Shown: piece after piece, positions 15,855 through 20,924 of the stretch
Layout: every line of letters begins with the position of its first letter
How positions within the stretch are numbered: position 1 is the first letter of the stretch
DNA from: a virus
Virus record (IMG/VR): IMGVR_UViG_3300013099_000106
Coordinates: 1 to 20,924 of that record
Reading direction: 5' to 3' (one strand)
Length of the DNA stretch: 20,924 nt
The notes under the pieces: generated by a model
The model's input: only the letters and a program-made list of their open reading frames with translations
What the model was told of the DNA's origin: nothing
Database searches by the model: none
Position numbers and translations under genes: made by a program

Positions 15855-17630
15855 ATGGCTAAGATTAAGGGAAGGATTATAGATTCTTCAACACGAGCCT
15901 GGATAGCCGACGTTATATCAAATTATGAGGGTGGAGTTTATGCCACTTATACATACGTTGACGGTTCATTAGCTCTGAGAGATGCCTCCATCGCTTGGTT
16001 AGATACAAACAAACTCGGAATAGACTCTTCTTTAAGCGATCTGTCTGACGTTTCAACTGATCAACCAGCAACAAATCAAGTGTTAGGATGGAACGGCACA
16101 ATTTGGATACCAGTAGACTCTTCTTCTGTAGGAGGAGGTACTTCATACGCTTATGTAGATGGCAGTCTCGCTGCCAGAGATGCTTCAATAACATACTTAT
16201 TTAATTGGAACATTGATCAAGATGGTAGTATAACTGCACTTTTTAATGAGAATGATGTTCAGAACATTGAATTAATAAGGTTAGATGGCTCTATAGGCGT
16301 CTTGTTCACTGAGGACCTTAGATTAGACGCTTCAATAGCAGATTTATATAATACCAAATTAGGGACAGACGCTTCACTGAGCGACCTCTCTGATGTCGAC
16401 ACGACAGGTGTCGGTGGTGCACAAGATGGCTCAGCTTTAGTATATGATTCTGGAACAGAAACCTGGGTAGCTGGAGTAGCTGGTGGAGGAGGTGGATTAA
16501 CTGATGTTTCTATGGGAGGAATTTCAGACACATCACTTGGAACAGTAGCTGATGGAGATTTAATTCAATATACAGGTGCTACAGAAACATATGATAATGT
16601 CACACCTGTTGATGTTAGTTCATTAACAGTTGATATTTCTTCTTTAGTTATAGATGCAAGTGATTACTTTATACAAGGAGTTGGAAATTTAGTAGAAGTT
16701 TCAACAGGTGGAATAGGTGCACCTCAAGATGGTAGTGCTTTAGTGTATAATTCTGATGGTTATTGGGAATATGGAGTAGCTGGTGGAGGTGGTGGAAGTG
16801 ATACTTTCGCAGGCTTAACAGATACAAGTGTTGGAACACAAGCCAATAATGATGGTTTGCTTTATAATTCAACCACATCAACCTGGGATAATGTAGCCAC
16901 GATTGATATTTCATCACTTTATTATTCTCAAGATTATTTGGATTCATCAATTAGTCAATTAGCTTTAGAAGATATTCGTCAAGATGGTTCAATAACATAC
17001 TTATTTGAGAATGCTGGCGAAAAAGCTTTTAGAGATTTGTCTGATGTTAGTATTTCTACTGCCGAAGTTGGTGATTTAACACAAATGGTTGATGGCTCTA
17101 TATGGGAAAATATAACACCAGTTGATGTTTCTTCATTAACAGTGGATATTTCTTCTTTAGTAGTTGATGCAAGTGAATATTTTGTTCAAAAATCAGATTT
17201 AGGATATGGACAAATGTATATAAACAGTGGAACTTATGACCAATCTATACCCTCTGGCTCAACCCTTGCTGTTATGACAGGTTGGACTGCAGATGTTTCA
17301 AAGAATGTTAATATGGATGCAAGTGAAGGTTATTTCTGGCCTACTGCTGGCGGATTATACAAAGTAGCTGGTTCATTTTCTGTAACATCAAATACGAATA
17401 ATGTTACATTAACAGGATCATTTTTTAGAAATGAGACTCATATAACTCCAATTTCATTTCAAAGAAAGATTGGTACTGGGTCTGATGTTGGTGCTATGGG
17501 ATTTGCTGGAATTATAACAATGGATGCAGATGCCTCTATTTCAATGAGGATGAAACACGATTCTGGTGGAGCAGTTACAGTTAGAATAGTAGAAGGAAAT
17601 ATAAATGTTCATAGAATAGGAGAGAGTTAA
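15855..17630 (+). CDS. Repeat-rich tail fibre with C-terminal jelly-roll-like head
   Basis: This is probably a side or tip fibre binding the host surface. It has 591 residues. It contains recurring short motifs typical of fibre shafts: YVDGSLALRDASIAWL near residue 34 and YVDGSLAARDASITYL near residue 100, SLSDLSDVST/SLSDLSDVDT, QDGSALVY.S...W (twice), and poly-Gly linkers (GGGGG). The unit TPVDVSSLTVDISSLV.DAS.YF.Q occurs twice. From about residue 450 the repeats end and a compact beta domain begins (GYGQMYINSGTYDQSIP, GLYKVAGSFSVTS, ISMRMKHDSGGAVTVRIVEGNINVHRI). Its pattern resembles C1q/TNF-like trimeric heads; this is a judgement by eye. It begins after an A/T-rich leader and forms a likely new translation unit. 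Confidence 0.8.
   Translation: MAKIKGRIIDSSTRAWIADVISNYEGGVYATYTYVDGSLALRDASIAWLDTNKLGIDSSLSDLSDVSTDQPATNQVLGWNGTIWIPVDSSSVGGGTSYAYVDGSLAARDASITYLFNWNIDQDGSITALFNENDVQNIELIRLDGSIGVLFTEDLRLDASIADLYNTKLGTDASLSDLSDVDTTGVGGAQDGSALVYDSGTETWVAGVAGGGGGLTDVSMGGISDTSLGTVADGDLIQYTGATETYDNVTPVDVSSLTVDISSLVIDASDYFIQGVGNLVEVSTGGIGAPQDGSALVYNSDGYWEYGVAGGGGGSDTFAGLTDTSVGTQANNDGLLYNSTTSTWDNVATIDISSLYYSQDYLDSSISQLALEDIRQDGSITYLFENAGEKAFRDLSDVSISTAEVGDLTQMVDGSIWENITPVDVSSLTVDISSLVVDASEYFVQKSDLGYGQMYINSGTYDQSIPSGSTLAVMTGWTADVSKNVNMDASEGYFWPTAGGLYKVAGSFSVTSNTNNVTLTGSFFRNETHITPISFQRKIGTGSDVGAMGFAGIITMDADASISMRMKHDSGGAVTVRIVEGNINVHRIGES
16602..16676 (+). repeat. 25-residue fibre repeat, copy 1
   Basis: It encodes TPVDVSSLTVDISSLVIDAS followed by DYFIQ. 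A second copy lies exactly 513 bases (171 codons) downstream, with 22 of 25 residues the same and much shared DNA. This may reflect an internal duplication that lengthened the fibre shaft. Confidence 0.8.
17115..17189 (+). repeat. 25-residue fibre repeat, copy 2
   Basis: It encodes TPVDVSSLTVDISSLVVDAS followed by EYFVQ. It differs from copy 1 at three residues (I/V, D/E, I/V), all conservative. It lies just before the change from shaft repeats to the C-terminal head. Confidence 0.8.
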
Positions 17631-17668
17631 TTTAACAAAAGTTTAAAAAACAAACAGTTAGTAAAATA

Positions 17669-17678
17669 ATATAAAATA
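17669..17678 (+). promoter_or_regulatory. AT element ATATAAAATA before first lectin gene
   Basis: This 10-base core of the recurrent element ends only 2 bases before the lectin start at 17681. It is in a 50-base gap with no gene and no convincing hairpin. The very short distance to the ATG fits an A/T-rich translation leader better than a promoter, unless the start is leaderless. Confidence 0.25.
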
Positions 17679-17680
17679 AT

Positions 17681-18454
17681 ATGGGCAATAAGTATTTACA
17701 ATATAACAATAAGTTCGCTGGATGGAATGGAAATCCTATGCAAATAGATGTGCCTGGTGGAGGTGGTTCATATCCGACTGATGGGTTAACACATTATTGG
17801 GGGATAGATGAAACCTCTGGAACTGATATAGCCGATAGCGTTGGTTCATTTAATGGCACATTATATAATGGAAGTTTAAATGCAAGTGGGAAAAATGAAT
17901 ACTGTTTAAGTTGGAACTCCGCGGCAAACTCAGCAATTAGAATGGGAGACGTCCTATCTGTGGAGAAGGCAACAACATATTCGACATCTTTATGGTGGAA
18001 ATTAGATACAGCAAGTGACCCAGGTGAAGGTTTCTTAATTGGAAAAGCTATGAGTTCATCACCATACAAAGGATGGATTTATCATTTTAGTTGGTCGACA
18101 CACATATATTGGGATATATTCGCATCATCTGGTTCGAATCAACAGCGAATCGCAGCAGATGACAATTTAACAGGTGATACAGATTGGCACCACTTTGTAG
18201 CAACTTATGATGGAACAGATGCAACTGGGATGCTTATGTATATTGATGGGACATTAGCAGACACGACAATTTCAACAAATAACTTATCAGATTCGACTTA
18301 TAATTCAGCAGCTCAATTTACAATTGGAAATAGAACAACAAGTAGTAGTGCATTTAAAGGTAGAATAGATGAAGTAGGATATTGGAATAGAGTTTTAACA
18401 AGTGATGAAGTAGCAACATTATGGAATGATGGTGATGGATTATTTTATTCGTAA
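17681..18454 (+). CDS. LamG-like lectin adhesin 1
   Basis: This is a probable receptor-binding or accessory adhesin with a concanavalin-like (LamG/Laminin_G_3) beta-sandwich. It has 257 residues. Residues 1-30 form a short N-terminal module (YLQYNNKFAGWNGNPMQIDV), then YPTDG at 31-35. The lectin fold follows: LTHYWGIDETSG, STSLWWKL near 101-108, the hallmark WHHFVATYDG at 169-178, MYIDGTLADT at 186-195, and the closing RIDEVGYWNRVLTSDEV at 228-244. Metal or sugar ligands cannot be assigned by eye. It is the first of three similar but divergent lectins. There is no signal peptide, as expected for a virion protein. A 67-residue gene follows after 13 bases. Confidence 0.87.
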   Translation: MGNKYLQYNNKFAGWNGNPMQIDVPGGGGSYPTDGLTHYWGIDETSGTDIADSVGSFNGTLYNGSLNASGKNEYCLSWNSAANSAIRMGDVLSVEKATTYSTSLWWKLDTASDPGEGFLIGKAMSSSPYKGWIYHFSWSTHIYWDIFASSGSNQQRIAADDNLTGDTDWHHFVATYDGTDATGMLMYIDGTLADTTISTNNLSDSTYNSAAQFTIGNRTTSSSAFKGRIDEVGYWNRVLTSDEVATLWNDGDGLFYS

Positions 18455-18467
18455 AAACATATAAAAA

Positions 18468-18671
18468 ATGGAACTTAAACCAATTATTAACAAACAAGAA
18501 TTTGGACAATTTAGAACAGACACAGAACTTAAATCTGATTTAGCTTATTACAAAATGTATACGGTGCTAAATGATAAAGATTTCCCATTAACTTATAGTG
18601 AAATGGTAGATGCTATTTCAAAAACAGCCCAAAGCATTGATAAAGATTTTAAAATAAAAAGTTTAAAATGA
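18468..18671 (+). CDS. Small protein between lectins 1 and 2 (67 residues)
   Basis: I do not recognise a family. The protein is soluble, charged and probably helical (TELKSDLAYYKMYTVLNDKD, YSEMVDAISKTAQSIDKDF) and ends KIKSLK. It starts after a TAAAAACATATAAAA leader and its stop overlaps the next lectin start in ATGA, so translation of the two is likely coupled. It is one of three tiny genes alternating with adhesin genes. A helper, chaperone or anchoring role for the following or preceding lectin is an inference from position alone. Confidence 0.75.
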   Translation: MELKPIINKQEFGQFRTDTELKSDLAYYKMYTVLNDKDFPLTYSEMVDAISKTAQSIDKDFKIKSLK

Positions 18672-19423
18672 AATTAGCAATAGACACAGACAATAAGATA
18701 TTTGCACTTGATGCAAGTTTAATAGACTTTGAGGCTTGGGTAGGCGGAGATACACCAAACTGGCCAACAGATGAGATTATATTAGCAGCGAATTTCGATA
18801 GCAATTTAACAGATTATTATGGGAATGATGGAGCCTGGTCTGGAACTCCGTTATATGATGCAACAGGATTCAAGGACGGAAATGGATGCTTGGATATGAC
18901 TCCGATAGCGAATACAGCTTATGTCGATTTTACGGATGTAGATTCATATTTTTATGATGCTTTCTCAGCTGGTGGATTCTCCTTATCCTTTTGGATGTGG
19001 AACGATTATGCTGGCTCCGGAACAACACAACAATGGAAATACTTTATGAATTACGGCTTGGGATATGCTCCAAATAATGGGTGGGATTTAACAAGATATG
19101 GACACAGTGAGATATTCATTAATAGATTTAATAATAATATAAATGGCAATGAATTAAGCGCTTGGAATGATAAAAGTTGGGATCATTTTATTTACTCAGC
19201 AAATTGGACAACTGGGAATTTATTAATATACAAAAATGATGTTAAAACATTAGATAAAACTGGCTCTTTTTCAGCTATATCTGACGTTGGACATAGTTTA
19301 AGATTAGGGGCAGACCCCGCTGGAAGTCAAAACACAGTTTTAACGAAAATTGGACCGTTGCGTGTTTATAATAAGATACTTACGTCAGCTGAGAGAACAC
19401 AATTATATGAAGAATTTGATTAA
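18668..19423 (+). CDS. LamG-like lectin adhesin 2
   Basis: This second lectin-fold adhesin has 251 residues. The N-terminal module (KLAIDTDNKIFALDASLIDF) ends at WPTD (32-35), matching the offset of PTD in lectins 1 and 3. Fold signatures are IILAANFDSNLTDYYG, FSLSFWMW at 104-111, the WHH-like segment SWDHFIYSANW at 170-180 (a variant of the usual WHHVA.TYDG), LLIYKNDVKTL, and LRVYNKILTSAERTQLYEEF at 231-250. It is too different from the other two to be a recent copy, so it probably binds a different ligand. It is translationally coupled to the preceding small gene. Confidence 0.83.
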   Translation: MKLAIDTDNKIFALDASLIDFEAWVGGDTPNWPTDEIILAANFDSNLTDYYGNDGAWSGTPLYDATGFKDGNGCLDMTPIANTAYVDFTDVDSYFYDAFSAGGFSLSFWMWNDYAGSGTTQQWKYFMNYGLGYAPNNGWDLTRYGHSEIFINRFNNNINGNELSAWNDKSWDHFIYSANWTTGNLLIYKNDVKTLDKTGSFSAISDVGHSLRLGADPAGSQNTVLTKIGPLRVYNKILTSAERTQLYEEFD

Positions 19424-19434
19424 AAAATAGAAAA
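19420..19434 (+). repeat. Cassette junction repeat TTAAAAAATAGAAAA, copy 1
   Basis: This 15-mer overlaps the stop of lectin 2 and runs to just before the start of the 60-residue gene at 19436. The same 15 bases occur at 20365-20379, in the same relation to lectin 3 and the 46-residue gene. It may serve as a translation leader, a recombination site between cassettes, or both. Confidence 0.6.
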
Positions 19435-19435
19435 T

Positions 19436-19618
19436 ATGAAGAGATTAATAATTGAAAATGAAGTGCATAACGTTGGGGTAGACAATAGAAAAAATTATAT
19501 GATATGTCATATAATGCAAGTTTTGGATTTATATTCTGAAGAATATTTTGGTGAAGAATTACAACAATTTGCTGATATTCAGTCATATTTAGAAAATTGG
19601 GGAGAGAGTTTAAAATAA
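19436..19618 (+). CDS. Small protein between lectins 2 and 3 (60 residues)
   Basis: I do not recognise a family. It has a basic start (MKRLIIENEVHNVGVDN), then a mostly helical, acidic part (CHIMQVLDLYSEEYFGEEL, FADIQSYLENWGESLK). It has no membrane segment. It shares size, location and the ending ..LK with its neighbours of the same kind, but almost no further sequence similarity by eye. It starts two bases after the junction repeat and is followed after 9 bases by lectin 3. Confidence 0.75.
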   Translation: MKRLIIENEVHNVGVDNRKNYMICHIMQVLDLYSEEYFGEELQQFADIQSYLENWGESLK

Positions 19619-19622
19619 AAGA
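19609..19622 (+). repeat. Cassette junction repeat TTTAAAATAAAAGA, copy 1
   Basis: This 14-mer covers the last codons and stop of the 60-residue gene and reaches to 6 bases before lectin 3. It recurs exactly at 20511-20524, at the end of the 46-residue gene. A related TTTAAAATGA ends the 67-residue gene at 18662-18671. Confidence 0.6.
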
Positions 19623-19627
19623 CTAAA

Positions 19628-20368
19628 ATGGATATTATAAAAAATACAGCAGGTAGCATATTATCATATAATGGAACCCCTTTGGGAACGACTTGGGGAG
19701 CAGCACCAAGTCCTACTTTCCCAACTGATGGACTTGTAGCAAGATGGCAGTTTGAAGATGATTTAACAGATTCTTGGGGTAGTTATGACTTAACTGGAAA
19801 TTCAACAATTACATACGATACTGGATTGGTTGGTGAAGCTTTTGATTCATTAAATAATAGGTATTTGTATACAACAGCAAGTGCAGTATATAGCTTATTT
19901 TCCGGAACAAATGCTCATTCGCTTTCGTTTTGGATTAAAAAAATAAGAGCTTATACCACCGCTGAAGTTAGTTGTGTTTGGAGTGCAACAGTAAGCGGTG
20001 GATATAATAATGCTATGCAAGTATATGAAGATTCTGGGGGTTTTGTTATGTGGAGAAGACAAACCTCAGACACTTTATCTTTCGCACAATCGGATATAGA
20101 CTTATTCGATGGTGAATGGCACCACATTGTTAGAACTTATAATGGCACGTTATTTAGGTGCGTAGCTGATGGAGATATAGGTGGTGATGGAGATAAATCA
20201 AAAACTACAACCGCAGCTGGCGGAGCAATGGATAGAATGGGTGTAAATGTAAGAGGAACAAGCCAATATGTAGGTGATAATAATACTTTTGACCAAATGT
20301 ATATCTATGACAGAGCTTTAGATAACAGTGAAATATTAGCATTGTATAATTCGGGAAGTGGAATTTAA
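19628..20368 (+). CDS. LamG-like lectin adhesin 3
   Basis: This third lectin-fold adhesin has 246 residues. The N-terminal module (IIKNTAGSILSYNGTPLG) aligns with that of lectin 1 (the YNGTPL / WNGNPM part). FPTDG at 31-35 and LVARWQFEDDLTDSWG follow. Hallmarks are HSLSFWIKK at 97-105, EWHHIVRTYNG at 163-173, and IYDRALDNSEILALYNSG at 226-243, the usual last strand and helix of the LamG fold. Short Gly/Asp loops (DGDIGGDGDKS) lie near residue 181. It is the lectin whose flanking DNA matches the preceding unit best. Confidence 0.87.
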   Translation: MDIIKNTAGSILSYNGTPLGTTWGAAPSPTFPTDGLVARWQFEDDLTDSWGSYDLTGNSTITYDTGLVGEAFDSLNNRYLYTTASAVYSLFSGTNAHSLSFWIKKIRAYTTAEVSCVWSATVSGGYNNAMQVYEDSGGFVMWRRQTSDTLSFAQSDIDLFDGEWHHIVRTYNGTLFRCVADGDIGGDGDKSKTTTAAGGAMDRMGVNVRGTSQYVGDNNTFDQMYIYDRALDNSEILALYNSGSGI

Positions 20369-20379
20369 AAAATAGAAAA
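20365..20379 (+). repeat. Cassette junction repeat TTAAAAAATAGAAAA, copy 2
   Basis: This is an exact second copy of the 15-mer at 19420-19434. It again spans the stop of a lectin gene and ends directly before the ATG (20380) of the next tiny gene. The distance between copies is 945 bases, one cassette. Confidence 0.6.
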
Positions 20380-20520
20380 ATGGAATTAAAAGAAAAAGTA
20401 GAAGAAGTTAAAACGTATATCTTAGATCACGTTATAGACAACCACAATGATGGATACGAAGCAAAAGATAGAGCCTTAAAAGAAATCTCTGATTTTTGTT
20501 TAGGAAAACATTTAAAATAA
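20380..20520 (+). CDS. Small protein after lectin 3 (46 residues)
   Basis: This very short gene encodes a charged, probably fully helical protein (MELKEKVEEVKTYILDHVID, then EAKDRALKEISDF, ending CLGKHLK). No family is recognised. Its start MELK matches that of the 67-residue protein after lectin 1. It lies exactly between the two kinds of junction repeat and 9 bases before the next adhesin gene. Regular placement in the array is the main support that it is real. Confidence 0.68.
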   Translation: MELKEKVEEVKTYILDHVIDNHNDGYEAKDRALKEISDFCLGKHLK

Positions 20521-20524
20521 AAGA
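20511..20524 (+). repeat. Cassette junction repeat TTTAAAATAAAAGA, copy 2
   Basis: This is an exact copy of the 14-mer at 19609-19622, in the same position over the end of a tiny gene and before the next adhesin start. Both include the Leu-Lys-stop codons plus following non-coding bases, so the match is not only protein-driven. Confidence 0.6.
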
Positions 20525-20529
20525 GACCA

Positions 20530-20924
20530 ATGGCAATAGCAAAATATGGAAATACTGTAATACGTACTGGTGGAGAGCTTGTTAATGTGCCTTTACTTGG
20601 AGAGAATCCAATATGGGGTGGTGGTAATGCCTGGGAAAATAACAATTCCAATCCACCTATTACTTTTCAAACATATCAAAGCTGGGATTTAGCAGATGCT
20701 TATAAACCTCTTAACGAAACTGGATCATGTGGTTTTCCCGATTCAGGATCTAGTTCATGGTACTGGCAAATTAATTTTGGAGCAACTCATTACATAACAG
20801 GTTTGTCATTCTTATATGAATTTCATTGGTCTGGAACAGCAGCTGGAACTTGTGTTATCTGGAAAGATTATGCTGAGTCTACACAAGGACAATTAGATTT
20901 ATTCTATACACCAGAATCTACAAA
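20530..20924 (+). CDS. Fourth adhesin, possible F5/8-type C (discoidin-like) domain, 3' truncated
   Basis: The frame is open to the window edge, with 131 residues visible. The N-terminus (AIAKYGNTVIRTGGELVNVP) resembles the N-terminal modules of the lectins in length and style, but PTD is missing. The following segment, SWDLADAYKPLNE, then SSSWYWQINFGATHYITGLS, resembles the 'W..idLG....I..i' core of galactose-binding F5/8-type C domains. The text then reads CVIWKDYAESTQGQLDLFY. If so, the array switches from LamG to another sugar-binding fold. The assignment is tentative because only part is present. The start lies 9 bases after the stop of the 46-residue gene. Confidence 0.68.
   Translation, partial: MAIAKYGNTVIRTGGELVNVPLLGENPIWGGGNAWENNNSNPPITFQTYQSWDLADAYKPLNETGSCGFPDSGSSSWYWQINFGATHYITGLSFLYEFHWSGTAAGTCVIWKDYAESTQGQLDLFYTPEST

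Noticed and set aside
15913-16950. Minus-strand frames inside the repeat-rich fibre gene
   Set aside because: These are low-complexity (Leu/His-rich or Pro/Ser-rich) shadows of the repeated + strand codons.
17681-20924. Diversity-generating retroelement target in the lectin array
   Set aside because: No reverse transcriptase, no template/variable repeat pair and no C-type lectin-like end are visible; the repeats seen are short A/T-rich junctions.
1-20924. tRNA genes, CRISPR array, insertion sequence or integration site
   Set aside because: Coding is almost continuous with gaps mostly under 75 bases; no cloverleaf, spaced direct repeats, transposase or integrase was seen.

Overview
The window looks like the late structural module of a tailed double-stranded DNA phage with a long non-contractile tail (siphovirus, HK97-type head), all on the + strand. 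Gene order is canonical: terminase large subunit (5' end outside the window), portal, prohead protease, major capsid protein, four head-tail connector or tail-completion proteins, major tail tube protein, a two-frame tail assembly chaperone, tape measure, tail hub, and then a long series of adhesin genes. No host genes, RNA genes, integrase, CRISPR array or insertion sequence is visible, so a free phage and a prophage cannot be told apart here.

The host is probably a member of the Bacteroidota, perhaps a flavobacterium. This is an inference. The DNA is AT-rich by eye. Almost no start codon has a Shine-Dalgarno sequence; starts instead follow A/T-rich leaders, and an ATATATAAAATA element recurs. 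The hub, tape-measure and fibre proteins carry phrases I associate with Bacteroidota phages, such as 'RATNGSLVVSD' and 'YVDGSLA.RDASI'.

Layout. 1-4710: DNA packaging and head (TerL, portal, protease, capsid protein with an N-terminal delta-type scaffold), closed by a strong hairpin at 4739-4761. 4782-6462: connector, head closure, gp10-like and DUF3168-like proteins, packed tightly. 6505-10819: tail tube, chaperone with an 18-A slippery run, a 93-residue unknown, and a 921-residue tape measure. 10819-15503: tail hub and a large central-fibre-like protein, joined by TAATG overlaps. 15519-15833: two very small genes, one for a membrane protein and one for a charged peptide. 15855-17630: a repeat-rich fibre with a possible C1q-like head.

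17681-20924 is the most unusual part. Three divergent LamG-type lectin genes and a fourth, incomplete gene with a possible F5/8-type C (discoidin-like) domain are each separated by one tiny gene (67, 60 and 46 codons). The boundaries between units carry exactly repeated 14-15 bp sequences, and the lectins share a short N-terminal region ending in PTD. This suggests a modular receptor-binding array of adhesin plus small partner. The second main point is the A18 run in the tail chaperone gene: it is either a programmed -2/+1 frameshift or transcriptional slippage site, or an assembly length error.
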